Source: Dyadobacter sp. CY261 (GTDB lineage Bacteria > Bacteroidota > Bacteroidia > Cytophagales > Spirosomataceae). From it: a DNA stretch of 64,000 bases. Positions within the stretch are counted from its first letter, which is position 1, and every line of letters starts with the position of its first letter. Where the stretch lies: the NCBI RefSeq assembly GCF_021440085.1, contig NZ_JAKCPW010000008.1:248001-312000 (forward strand), read 5' to 3'. The notes beneath the pieces are model-generated. The model made no database searches and was not told where the DNA came from. It worked only from the letters and a program-made list of their open reading frames with translations. Position numbers and translations under genes: made by a program. Of the stretch, positions 42,406 to 51,644 are shown piece by piece.

Positions 42406-44808
42406 ATGCTGAAAAACTACTTCAAAATCGCCTGGCGGAATTTGTTGAAACGCCGCTTTTATTCGCTGGTAACTATCCTGGGTCTGACGGTCGGTATGAC
42501 ATTTTCGTTCCTGATCATAAGCTATATCTGGGGCGAGCTGAATGTGAATGCAGACCTTCGGAATGCTGACAATCAATACATCATCCGCAGCCGTTGGACT
42601 AATCCGGATATGGGAATGGACCTTACCACCCTCGGCCCGCTGAGCAAAGCCTTGAAAGCGGATTACCCTAACCTGGTGGCGAACTACTATCGGTACGACG
42701 CCATTACCGTGGCCGTTTCCCATGGCGACAAGCATTTCCGGGAAGATGTGCAAACCGGCGATTCCACTTTGCTTGCCATGTACAACTTTCCGTTACTGCA
42801 CGGCGATGCCCGAACCGCGTTGAATGCACCGAACTCCATAGTAATCACCGAAAATAAGGCTTTGAAATACTTTGGGCGATCGAATGTGGTCGGGGAGTCG
42901 CTGACGCTGCATAACTTCATGGGCGGCAAGCAGGAGTATCAGATCATGGCGGTCATGAAAAATCCTTCATTCAATTCCGTTACCCACTTGCTGAATAGTC
43001 CGGCGGAAATTTTCTTTCCATTCAGCAGCTTGGAAGGTCGGAAAGGCTCCGAAGACAATTGGGGATTCGCTTTTATGGTCAATTATATTGAGCTTAAAAA
43101 CGGGGTCACACCGGAGGATCTGGCCAAACCTATCGCACAGGAAATCGCTACGCACACACCCGATGCTATTAAAGCTAATCTGCAAGTATACCTGACGCCT
43201 CTTCGCGACTATTACCGGGAAGCCAACAATGGCATTGTCAGCAAAATGATCCTCACACTTTCTGGCATTACCGCATTCATTATATTGATGGCGATCGTCA
43301 ACTTCGTCAACATTTTTATTGGCAGTTCTTCGTCGCGCCTCAAAGAAATAGGCGTCCGAAAAGCGCTGGGCGGCCTGAAACGGCAATTGGTGGCACAATT
43401 TCTGGCTGAGGCCATTTTACTGGCAATGCTTGCCATGTTGGTTTCAATGGGCCTTTATGCACTGCTTCGGCCAGCATTCGCGGATGTTTTAGGCAAAAAC
43501 ATTGGATCCTTATGGTCGCTGATGCCCTATTCGTTACTCTTGCCGCTCCTATTTGCGCTGGTAACCGGAACACTCGCCGGCCTCTATCCGGCATGGGTGC
43601 TTTCGCGCATTCCGTCCGTAGAATCGATGAAAGGGAAATTAAGATCGGTGAAGGATAATATCTTTTTCCGACGTTCGCTCATTGCGGCGCAATTTACAAT
43701 CGCCCTTTTCGTGATTGCCGGCGCCGGGATAATGGGCAGGCAGGTGGATTATTTTTTCAATAAAAATCTGGGTTACGATAAAGAATCTCTCGTAACCCTC
43801 GGCGTGCCCCGCGACTGGACACCCGACGGGCTATCTAAAATGGAGCGCGTGCGCGATGGCCTCAGCAACCTCAAAGAGGTTAAGAGCATTTCGCTTTCTT
43901 ATGAAATCCCGAATGGCAATGGAGGCGGATATGGTTTATATAAACCCGGCCAGGATTCTACAAGCGCGGTTATGACCACATTTCTACGTACCGACGTTGG
44001 CTATGCCAACACCTATAACATGCGCATGCTTGCCGGAAAATTTCTGCAAGAACCCAATACTGCTTATCAACCCGATAACATTGTCCTGAACGAAGCGGCC
44101 ATCAGATCACTCGGATATGCCAGTGCCCGCGACGCCGTGGGCCAACAGCTCCGTGTACATTTCTACGACAAACCATTAACGATCACAGGCGTGGTACAAG
44201 ACTTCCATTTTGCATCCATGCACCAGACTATCAAACCACTGGCATTTGCCGATGTACGTGGTACCAACACCTACCGCTACCTGAGCATCCGTCTGCATGC
44301 GGGTAACCTTGGCAGCTCAATGAATGTAGTTGAGCAAAAATGGCACGAGCTCATGCCCGACGCGCCATTTGAATACGCATTTATGGATGAAACACTGCAA
44401 AAGCTTTACATGACAGAAATGCAGCTCAAAAAGGCATCCCGCATCGCCACTATTCTTTCCGTTGTGATCGTGCTACTGGGTATTTTGGGGATGGTATCGC
44501 TGAATGTCGCGCGGCGCACGCGGGAGGTTGGCATCCGGAAAGTGCTTGGCGCTACCAGCTTACACGTGGTATTGCTTTTCCTGAAAGAGTTTCTGGCAAT
44601 CCTGATAATAGCATTGGCGATTGCGTTCCCGCTTGTGCTATTGCTCGGCAAACAATGGTTAGCGACTTACGCCTACCGCATGGAAATTGGCTGGGATATT
44701 TTTGCAGGGATTGGCATTGCATTCGGGGTAATGATCACTGTGCTGGTGGCAACGCAGACTTACAAGACAGCTGTGATGGATCCCGTGAAGAGTTTGCGGA
44801 GCGAATGA
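42406..44808 (+). CDS. FtsX/MacB-type ABC transporter permease, copy 3
   Basis: The 800-residue protein has the same layout as its neighbours: MLKNYFKIAWRNLLKRRFYS with the first helix, a periplasmic domain, an FtsX domain (LKEIGVRKALGGLKRQLVAQ), then a second set ending in TREVGIRKVLGATSLHVVLL. The last codons are VMDPVKSLRSE, a C-terminus shared by the group. Its 3' end overlaps the antisense DUF5615 relic by 49 bp. Confidence 0.92.
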   Translation: MLKNYFKIAWRNLLKRRFYSLVTILGLTVGMTFSFLIISYIWGELNVNADLRNADNQYIIRSRWTNPDMGMDLTTLGPLSKALKADYPNLVANYYRYDAITVAVSHGDKHFREDVQTGDSTLLAMYNFPLLHGDARTALNAPNSIVITENKALKYFGRSNVVGESLTLHNFMGGKQEYQIMAVMKNPSFNSVTHLLNSPAEIFFPFSSLEGRKGSEDNWGFAFMVNYIELKNGVTPEDLAKPIAQEIATHTPDAIKANLQVYLTPLRDYYREANNGIVSKMILTLSGITAFIILMAIVNFVNIFIGSSSSRLKEIGVRKALGGLKRQLVAQFLAEAILLAMLAMLVSMGLYALLRPAFADVLGKNIGSLWSLMPYSLLLPLLFALVTGTLAGLYPAWVLSRIPSVESMKGKLRSVKDNIFFRRSLIAAQFTIALFVIAGAGIMGRQVDYFFNKNLGYDKESLVTLGVPRDWTPDGLSKMERVRDGLSNLKEVKSISLSYEIPNGNGGGYGLYKPGQDSTSAVMTTFLRTDVGYANTYNMRMLAGKFLQEPNTAYQPDNIVLNEAAIRSLGYASARDAVGQQLRVHFYDKPLTITGVVQDFHFASMHQTIKPLAFADVRGTNTYRYLSIRLHAGNLGSSMNVVEQKWHELMPDAPFEYAFMDETLQKLYMTEMQLKKASRIATILSVVIVLLGILGMVSLNVARRTREVGIRKVLGATSLHVVLLFLKEFLAILIIALAIAFPLVLLLGKQWLATYAYRMEIGWDIFAGIGIAFGVMITVLVATQTYKTAVMDPVKSLRSE

Positions 44809-45177
44809 TCAGAAAATGAATCATCAGGATTTAAAAACCTCGTAATATCGAAGTCAGCACTTTGAATGAATTCTTTGATTATCTCGGCTTTATCACTGAG
44901 AATATCAGAAAGCACTTTGGTTGAAATATTTCCGGTTCTGATCCAGATGATCTTAGGCGGTTGCGAGAGCTGGTTTATCAATTTGATAAAATCTTCATCG
45001 AGCGTGGTTACCGCTTCATAACCATTGTCACGCACATACATTAAAGATGAGGTAATCATCTGCGTCTGTCAATCCAAGCTTTCTGACATGATCCAATACA
45101 TTGAAATAAGGAGCCAGCAAAGGCGAAATGCGCTGTGAAATATTCTGATCGATCAGAACTTCATGCAGCCATGTCAT
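44760..45177 (-). pseudogene. Frameshifted DUF5615 PIN-like toxin gene
   Basis: The frame from the ATG at 45177 reads MTWLHEVLIDQNISQRISPL, then DHVRKLGLTDADDYLIF, and stops just after. The frame one base away continues the family: MYVRDNGYEAVTTLDEDF, PPKIIWIRTGNISTKVL, and DILSDKAEIIKEFI. Removing one A near 45040-45047 (minus TTTAATG) restores a continuous DUF5615 protein. The end also runs on into antisense permease sequence. It follows a decayed DUF433 gene, the usual partner, with overlapping ends. Sequencing error could explain this frameshift alone, but not the partner's lesions. Confidence 0.78.
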
Positions 45178-45398
45178 AAAATGTACGCTTCTGTTGATCC
45201 GCAGAAAATTCCAATGCGACAGTGATATCCTAACGTGTCAGTTCCGGAAAGTCAAGCAGTATTTCTACAAATGACATTCCGGACACCAGCCATCGCAAAA
45301 TATCTTCCACTGTAATGCGCATTCCTCTGATACATGGCTTCCCGCCTCTTTTCCTAGGTTCCAGCGTGACAATATTTTTGTGGATCTACATAGTCAAT
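45161..45398 (-). pseudogene. Decayed DUF433 antitoxin gene
   Basis: The minus strand encodes VTLEPRKRGGKPCIRGMRIT, then VEDILRWLVSGMSFVEILLD and FPELTR, all typical of DUF433. A TAG (45230-45232) interrupts the usual ELTREDI segment, and the frame then continues DITVALEFSADQQKR. Upstream, the expected N-terminus IDYVDPQKY lies in another frame (a one-base shift near 45370-45380), and the start position is ATT. Three lesions make it non-functional. It precedes the DUF5615 relic, overlapping its start. Confidence 0.78.
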
Positions 45399-45453
45399 GG
45401 ATATGTTGTTTAACAAAAAAAAATATTTGTTTGTGCAATAGCCAAGCCCACTT

Positions 45454-46698
45454 CTAACTCAACTTCACCGCCAGCAAATCCTTAGACTTCATATAAATCC
45501 AAATCACCACAACCAGTGTCGCGACCCCTCCCATCATCACAGAGGGAACCGTACCAAATGCTTTGGCCATCACACCAGATTCGAAAGCGCCAAGTTCGTT
45601 CGAGGAACTGACAAAAATGCCGTTGACGGCGGCTACGCGGCCACGCATTTCGTCGGGCGGGTAGATGAGCAGGATGGTCTGACGGATAATAACGCTTACA
45701 CTATCGAAGACGCCGGTGGCAAAAAGCGCTGCACAGGAGAGCATGAAGTTTGTAGAAGCTGCAAAAACCAGTGTGAAGACGCCAAAACCAGCCACTGCAA
45801 CCAGCATATTGCGCCATGCGTTATGCGTAGGCGGAAAGTAGGCCATGGCAAACATCGTCAGCATGGAACCTATTGAAGGCGCGGCACGAAGGAGGCCTAG
45901 CCCTTCGGGGCCTACTTTCAGAATGTCTTCGGCAAAAATGGGAAGCAATGCGATCACACCACCGAAGAGGACAGAAAAGAGATCCAATGTCATGGCATAA
46001 AGCACAATACGCGTTTTGAAAACGAATTTGAAACCCTCTTTAAGACTTTCCACAATGGGTGTAACGATTTTCGGAAACTCGGGACGGGTTTTAATCAGCC
46101 CCAGCAAGAACCAGCAGATCAGAAAGTTACCAATGACGATCATTAATGTGTGCGTAAGACCGAGGTAGGCATAGAGAAACCCAGCAGCCGCGGGTCCGAT
46201 AATGGCCCCCGCTTGCGAGAAAGAGCTGCTCCAAGTAGAAGAGTTGGAATAGATCGTGCGCGGGACGAGAAATGGTTTCAGCGAACTGGCCGCGGGAGAG
46301 TAAAAACCCTTCGCAAAACCGATTAATCCAAAAACTGAATAGAGCACCGCCAAATGCTGCCCCTTCGAAAGCATATTGTAAATACCAGGCTGAAAAGCGG
46401 TGTAAAGCACACCCGAACCTAGCAGGATCACCACGAGGCTGATGTGCATGATCGTGATCTTGTTTTTCTGGTCGGCGACATAACCGCCAAAAAGCGACGT
46501 GATAATGAATGGTATCGCCTCTGCGAGCCCAACGAGGCCTAATGCGAGCGGGTCGTGTGTGGTTTTGTACAGTTCATAACCGACAATGACCTCCTGAATG
46601 CGGATGGTGGCAGAAAAAAGAAAAGAATTGGATACAAAAAACCGGAAATCAGAATGGCGGAGCGCTGCATAAGGATCGTTGGAGGCTACTGTTTTCAA
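45454..46698 (-). CDS. MFS transporter (enterobactin-exporter/MFS_3-like)
   Basis: The 414-residue protein has 12 predicted membrane helices and the MFS loop GGYVADQKNKI between helices 2 and 3. VRLAALRHSDFRFF-like opening (AALRHSDFRFFVSNSFLF) and IYPPDEMRGRVAAVNGIFVS are typical of the EntS/MFS_3 group. It is an inner-membrane proton-linked exporter; the substrate is unknown. It is transcribed against the surrounding permease genes and looks unrelated to them. Confidence 0.9.
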   Translation of the reverse strand: MKTVASNDPYAALRHSDFRFFVSNSFLFSATIRIQEVIVGYELYKTTHDPLALGLVGLAEAIPFIITSLFGGYVADQKNKITIMHISLVVILLGSGVLYTAFQPGIYNMLSKGQHLAVLYSVFGLIGFAKGFYSPAASSLKPFLVPRTIYSNSSTWSSSFSQAGAIIGPAAAGFLYAYLGLTHTLMIVIGNFLICWFLLGLIKTRPEFPKIVTPIVESLKEGFKFVFKTRIVLYAMTLDLFSVLFGGVIALLPIFAEDILKVGPEGLGLLRAAPSIGSMLTMFAMAYFPPTHNAWRNMLVAVAGFGVFTLVFAASTNFMLSCAALFATGVFDSVSVIIRQTILLIYPPDEMRGRVAAVNGIFVSSSNELGAFESGVMAKAFGTVPSVMMGGVATLVVVIWIYMKSKDLLAVKLS

Positions 46699-46924
46699 GT
46701 GAGTGTTTTAGAGTTTTAAAAATGTAACAATGGCTAATGCTTATAATGTTCTGCTTTAATTAAAAATTAATAGCGATTAACTAACCGTGCTATAAAAGGC
46801 CGTTAAAGTCCCAAAACCAATCTTTTACATTTCGTTTACATTGTTTTACCAGGTAATGTAACGCGACCGCCGCCGGCCGGGTATTTTTGGATGAGTTCGC
46901 AATAATCACCAAAACCATGCCGAT

Positions 46925-47386
46925 ATGAAAACCAAAACACTTAAAATCATTTTTGCTGTGACACTTTTTTGCTCGCTTCAAGCGTCTGTCGCGCTGCCGC
47001 ACCCGACCGATTCATTTGACTCAAATCCATTGCTGCTGAATGGCAATGTCATCGGCACCGCAGAATTTGCACGCGTTACCCGTGGTGTTATCACACTTGC
47101 CAAAAGCGATCCGGCCTCGAAGCAACGAACGCTGGTGCCCTTTCTAATTTACCTGAAACGCGACGGCAAAATTGTGAATGGCAGCGCCTACGCACACAAC
47201 CATGCGGTGATGCGTTATGAAATCGCTGAAGTCCTGAAATCGGCCCAAGCGGGTGACCAGCTCATTATCGACCCCTCGGAGCCTAACAAAGTGATCGGGC
47301 GACAGGTTATCACGATCAAAAGCACGCAAATTGTCCCGCAATTCGAATGGTTTTTTGGCTTAAACAAGAAGAAGGACAATTGCTGA
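46925..47386 (+). CDS. Hypothetical secreted protein upstream of the membrane regulator
   Basis: The 153-residue protein has a signal peptide of about 24 residues (FAVTLFCSLQASVA-LP). The mature part has VIGTAEFARVTRGVITLAKS, FLIYLKRDGKIVNGSAY and YEIAEVLKSAQAGDQLIIDP. I recognise no named family. It lies 35 bp before the winged-helix membrane regulator on the same strand, so the two may be co-expressed, and a role with that regulator's periplasmic domain is possible but unproven. Confidence 0.7.
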   Translation: MKTKTLKIIFAVTLFCSLQASVALPHPTDSFDSNPLLLNGNVIGTAEFARVTRGVITLAKSDPASKQRTLVPFLIYLKRDGKIVNGSAYAHNHAVMRYEIAEVLKSAQAGDQLIIDPSEPNKVIGRQVITIKSTQIVPQFEWFFGLNKKKDNC

Positions 47387-47421
47387 AATTGGTTAAATTT
47401 GATTCTTGTATCCGCTGTTTC

Positions 47422-48312
47422 ATGGGACATTTGAAGGCTATTTTTAGGGTTACCCTGCTGCTTATCGGCTTGCTGGCCGGATGGGTTGGCACTGCCGTCG
47501 CCAATAACGAGGCCGTCCGGTTCTCGGAAAACGTGAACCTTTCACTCCGGCGTACTGTCCACCAACTGCTGCGCGCTAATGGCGATTCAATTTCCGCGAT
47601 CCCGCCCATAACCCAAGCAGATGCCAACACGTTTTCCGTCCGTATGGAGCATATGTTCGATTATGACAAATTGCCCCAGCTGTTACAGCAATCTTTCGAT
47701 GCGTATCATCTCGACCGTCCGTACAGCGTGACGGTGCTCGATTGCGATAGCGGCGAGGTTCGGCTTGGTTACCAGTTCTTAGATTTGAAACAACCCGGAG
47801 GCGTTCCATGCCAAAGCAGGGCGCGCGCGGAGGGCTGCTATGTATTGCAGGTGCGGTTTACTCCTGAAACCACCAAAGCCAAATCGGTTGGTAATGCGTG
47901 GCTATTCGTTTCGTTTGGGGGAACACTGGCGGCCCTTGGGTTTATCGCCTGGAACAGGTCGCGTCATAAGAAAGTCAGGGAAGCAGCTTTGGAGCACGCG
48001 CCTGTTCCGGATTCACGGCTCGCATTTGGGCACTCGTGGCTGGACATCACCAACCAGTTGCTATATAATAGCAAAACAACCCAAACGCTGACGTTCCGGG
48101 AGGCCAAGCTTCTCGCCCTTTTTGTCCGAAACGCCAACCAGGTGTTGGAAAGGGACCTGATCCTGAAATCGGTTTGGGAAGATGAAGGGGTTACCGTTGG
48201 CCGGAGCGTCGATGTATTCGTGTCGCGGCTCCGTAAGCTGCTGGCGCCCGATACGCAAGTCAAAATCACCGCCATCCATGGCGTAGGCTATAAGATGGAG
48301 GTCCATTCCTGA
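47422..48312 (+). CDS. Membrane-anchored winged-helix regulator, C-terminal OmpR/PhoB-type domain
   Basis: From the ATG at 47422 (MGHLKAIFRVTLLLIG) the protein has 296 residues. A signal peptide or first helix (to ~27) is followed by a periplasmic domain with Cys108, Cys130 and Cys139, one membrane helix (158-178), and a cytosolic winged-helix DNA-binding domain (203-295; TFREAKLLALFVRNANQVLE, GRSVDVFVSRLRKLL, ITAIHGVGYKM). This is a one-component sensor built in the reverse order of ToxR. It ends 6 bp before permease 4, its likely target. Confidence 0.88.
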   Translation: MGHLKAIFRVTLLLIGLLAGWVGTAVANNEAVRFSENVNLSLRRTVHQLLRANGDSISAIPPITQADANTFSVRMEHMFDYDKLPQLLQQSFDAYHLDRPYSVTVLDCDSGEVRLGYQFLDLKQPGGVPCQSRARAEGCYVLQVRFTPETTKAKSVGNAWLFVSFGGTLAALGFIAWNRSRHKKVREAALEHAPVPDSRLAFGHSWLDITNQLLYNSKTTQTLTFREAKLLALFVRNANQVLERDLILKSVWEDEGVTVGRSVDVFVSRLRKLLAPDTQVKITAIHGVGYKMEVHS

Positions 48313-48318
48313 AAATCC

Positions 48319-50727
48319 ATGTTCAAAACTTTTCTTAAAATCGCAGCGCGTCAGCTCTGGCAGGGACGGCTATATGCATTGATCAATATCGCCGGTCTGG
48401 CGATCGGCACGGCGTGCATGCTTTTTGCTGCGCTCTACATCGCCGATGAACGCAGCTTCGACCGCTTCCATCGCACCAATCCTCATCTTTACCGCATTAC
48501 CAGTACTTACCGTGAACGAGGCGAGGTAATTACCTCAGGCGGTACGGGTCAGGTGCAAGGTCCCGCATTCCAGGCACGTATGCCCGAGATCGCGCATTAT
48601 GCACGTGTAATGGGCGGCGACATTTATGGCGACGTGCGCCACGGACATGACGCATTCAAGCTACAACTGCTCTTCGTTGACCCTTCATTTTTCGGTGTAT
48701 TTTCTTTTAAACTGCTGCATGGAAATGCCCGCACTGCGTTGCTGGATGTCAATTCCGTTGTCATCACACGGAGGACGGCATTAAAATTCTTCGGTCGCAC
48801 CAATGTAATCGGCGAGCTGCTCCAAATGGATGCCGACCCCTCTGCGATGCGGATCGGAAAACCGCTGGTGATCGCAGGTGTAAGCGAAGATCCGCCAGCG
48901 AATTCTTCCATCCAGTTCGATGTACTTTTCCCATTCGATTTCATGAAAGTGTCGTTCGACGACACCAGTTGGTTGAATGCCTATCTGGGCACATTTGTAG
49001 TGTTACGGCCCGATGCCGATCCGATGACGGTCATTCTCAAGGTCAACCGCATTGCCGGCGCATTGTCGCAAAAGCAGCGGAAAGATCGGCCCGAGGCATC
49101 TGCTATCACTTACGGCCTCCAAAAAATAACTGACATTCATTTGAATGGCCACGAGATTCCAAACCAGAATGGAGAGTCGGGTATTATCAACACCAGCAAG
49201 CCGGTCTATTCTTATATTTTCGTCGGTATGGCCGGGTTTATTTTACTGATGGCCAGCATTAATTTCATCAATATCCACATCGCATCGTCCATGAAACGTG
49301 CCAAGGAAGTAGGCATCCGGAAAGCAACTGGCAGCGGGAGCGGCGCAATCATTATGCAATTTCTGGGAGAATCGGGCATACTGATCAGCTTGTCGATGAT
49401 GATTGCACTTTTGCTGGTCGTGCTGCTGCTGCCCGCATTCAATTACCTGACGCAGAAGCATGTACTCCACGAGCAAATTTGTTCGCCAGAGCTGCTTGGC
49501 TGGGTGTTTTGTGTATTTCTCGTCAATGTCGTTTGCGCCGCGCTTTATCCGGCGTGGTTACTTTCCAGGTTTAGCCCGGTGGAAACGCTCTATTCAAAAA
49601 TGCAGCTGGCAGGCAAAAACCCAGCAGGCAACATGCTGATGGTATTCCAATTTGCGATGGCGATCCTGCTAGGCATTGCCAGCCTGGTGTTTTACCGGCA
49701 AATGCATTTTATCCGTTCCAAAAACCTGGGTTATAACCCCGATCAGGTCGTAAAAATCGAGATCCGGGGCGTGCGGGATGTGCATCAGGTTCACAGCCGG
49801 TTTATGAATGCAATGGCAGATGACGCCAACTTTCGGGCAATTTCGCTGGCTGGCGATTTTGGCAATCGCGATGTGAGAGTGAATGGCCAAAAATTCCTGA
49901 CAAATGTGCGTACGGTCGACGAAAACTATCTACCGATGCTGGAAATGAAGTTGCTCGAAGGGCGAAACTTCTCCCCTGCCTTCACTTCCGATCAAAAATC
50001 GGGTGTACTGGTGAACGACGCATTTGTCAAAAAAGCAGGCATTACCGAGCCTGTCGGAAAAATGCTCATTCCCGACGATTATTTTGGTAACCAGCCTCTT
50101 ACAATTTTGGGCGTGGTCGGTGATTTCCATTTCAACTCCCTCAAAGAACGCATCGGACCGCTGATCATGCCGATGAGCAAGCATTATGGCGGCGGAACTT
50201 TGTGGGTTAAAATCGCCCAAAACCGGGAGCATCAGGCCATCGAAAAACTGGGAAAAACATTCAAAAAGATCCTCCCCGACGCTGTCTTCGACTACACTTT
50301 CCTCCACGACGCCAACGCACGCGCTTATGCATCCGAGCTTCGCTGGCAGCAAATCATCACTTTCGTCACCGTCATTTCGGTCTTCATATGCGGCCTGGGA
50401 CTGTTCGGTCTGGTGCATTTGGGCATTGCGCAACGTAGGCGTGAGACAGGCATCCGGGTCGTCCTCGGTGCCACCCGGTATGACATTGCCTTCGTTTTTT
50501 TCCAAAAATTTATCCGCATCATCCTCACTGCGATCATGATAGCATCCGCGGCCGGGTATTATCTGATGCATTCATGGCTCAACAACTTTGCGTACCACAC
50601 CGGCTTGCCCTGGTGGGTCTTTGCAGCCTCCGGCGCAGTGGCAATGACGCTGGCATTGGTAACGATCATAGTGCAGGCATTGAGGGCTGCGGCCGTGAAT
50701 CCGGTGCGGGTTTTGCGTTCTGAATAA
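48319..50727 (+). CDS. FtsX/MacB-type ABC transporter permease, copy 4
   Basis: The 802-residue protein begins MFKTFLKIAARQLWQGRLYA with the first helix, then has a periplasmic domain, an FtsX domain (AKEVGIRKATGSGSGAIIMQ), and a second set where the usual IGVRKVLGA motif reads RRETGIRVVLGATRYDIAFV. It starts 6 bp after the membrane regulator gene, so the two are almost certainly co-transcribed. The ABC ATPase and TolC genes follow after a 234-bp spacer. Confidence 0.92.
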   Translation: MFKTFLKIAARQLWQGRLYALINIAGLAIGTACMLFAALYIADERSFDRFHRTNPHLYRITSTYRERGEVITSGGTGQVQGPAFQARMPEIAHYARVMGGDIYGDVRHGHDAFKLQLLFVDPSFFGVFSFKLLHGNARTALLDVNSVVITRRTALKFFGRTNVIGELLQMDADPSAMRIGKPLVIAGVSEDPPANSSIQFDVLFPFDFMKVSFDDTSWLNAYLGTFVVLRPDADPMTVILKVNRIAGALSQKQRKDRPEASAITYGLQKITDIHLNGHEIPNQNGESGIINTSKPVYSYIFVGMAGFILLMASINFINIHIASSMKRAKEVGIRKATGSGSGAIIMQFLGESGILISLSMMIALLLVVLLLPAFNYLTQKHVLHEQICSPELLGWVFCVFLVNVVCAALYPAWLLSRFSPVETLYSKMQLAGKNPAGNMLMVFQFAMAILLGIASLVFYRQMHFIRSKNLGYNPDQVVKIEIRGVRDVHQVHSRFMNAMADDANFRAISLAGDFGNRDVRVNGQKFLTNVRTVDENYLPMLEMKLLEGRNFSPAFTSDQKSGVLVNDAFVKKAGITEPVGKMLIPDDYFGNQPLTILGVVGDFHFNSLKERIGPLIMPMSKHYGGGTLWVKIAQNREHQAIEKLGKTFKKILPDAVFDYTFLHDANARAYASELRWQQIITFVTVISVFICGLGLFGLVHLGIAQRRRETGIRVVLGATRYDIAFVFFQKFIRIILTAIMIASAAGYYLMHSWLNNFAYHTGLPWWVFAASGAVAMTLALVTIIVQALRAAAVNPVRVLRSE

Positions 50728-50961
50728 GCCATTTTTCACATTAACCGGAATACCCGCACAGCGCGTCCGAATGCGCACACATTTTGTACGGTATCGGACG
50801 TAGCTATTTAGTTATTGATCTAAATTTATTTGATTATCAACAACTTATAATTTTGGCAAGCCTTTTTAAAATAGGACTGGCATAAGAGAGACGGATGTAA
50901 GGATTTGTTTTTCGAACAGGTTATCCTTAATTACATACCAAATCTCCAACTTCACATTTTT

Positions 50962-51624
50962 ATGATCCAGTTAGAAAAAATATCCAAATATTACCCGGCA
51001 GGCTTTGGCAAGACATACGTGTTGCGCCACATTGATTTGAATATTAAAGAAGGTGAGTTTATATCGATCATGGGCCCGTCGGGCTCAGGTAAATCCACCC
51101 TGTTACATATCCTCGGATTGCTCGAAGAACCTTCGGAAGGCGAATACCTTTTCCTTGACGAACCAGTTCAGAAACTGTCCGAAAAGAAACGCACCGAATT
51201 GCACCGTCACCACATCGGTTTTGTGTTCCAGGCCTATCACCTGATCGACGAGCTGACCGTGTATGAAAACATCGAAACACCGCTTTTGTACAAAGGTACG
51301 CCGTCGTCCGAGCGTAAGAGCCGGGTTGCCGAGCTCCTCGACCGCTTCAATATGGTAGCTAAGAAAGACCTGTTCCCGCATCAGCTTTCCGGTGGCCAGC
51401 AGCAGCTCGTAGGTGTAGCCCGCGCCATTGTACACAACCCGAAAGTGATTTTCGCTGATGAGCCCACGGGCAATTTGCATTCGGAACAGGCAATCGAGAT
51501 TATGGAATTATTTCAAAAACTTAACCAGGAAGACAAAGTCACCATCGTCCAGGTAACCCACTCGGAAACCAATGCGGGTTTCGGCAACCGTGTCGTGCGG
51601 TTGAAGGACGGCTGGCTGGCCTGA
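50962..51624 (+). CDS. ABC transporter ATP-binding protein (MacB/LolD type)
   Basis: From the ATG at 50962 ([12 protein letters not shown]) the protein has 220 residues. Walker [10 protein letters not shown] is at 38-46, the Q-loop in FVFQAYHL, signature LSGGQ at 142-146, and Walker B with the catalytic Glu in VIFADEPTG (Asp166, Glu167). Leu149 replaces the Arg usual after LSGGQQQ, as I recall in other Bacteroidota members. It is the only free-standing ATPase near four permeases and so may energise them all. TolC follows after 20 bp; no HlyD-type adaptor gene is present. Confidence 0.94.
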   Translation: MIQLEKISKYYPAGFGKTYVLRHIDLNIKEGEFISIMGPSGSGKSTLLHILGLLEEPSEGEYLFLDEPVQKLSEKKRTELHRHHIGFVFQAYHLIDELTVYENIETPLLYKGTPSSERKSRVAELLDRFNMVAKKDLFPHQLSGGQQQLVGVARAIVHNPKVIFADEPTGNLHSEQAIEIMELFQKLNQEDKVTIVQVTHSETNAGFGNRVVRLKDGWLA

Positions 51625-51644
51625 CCTAACTTAATCTATTAGCC

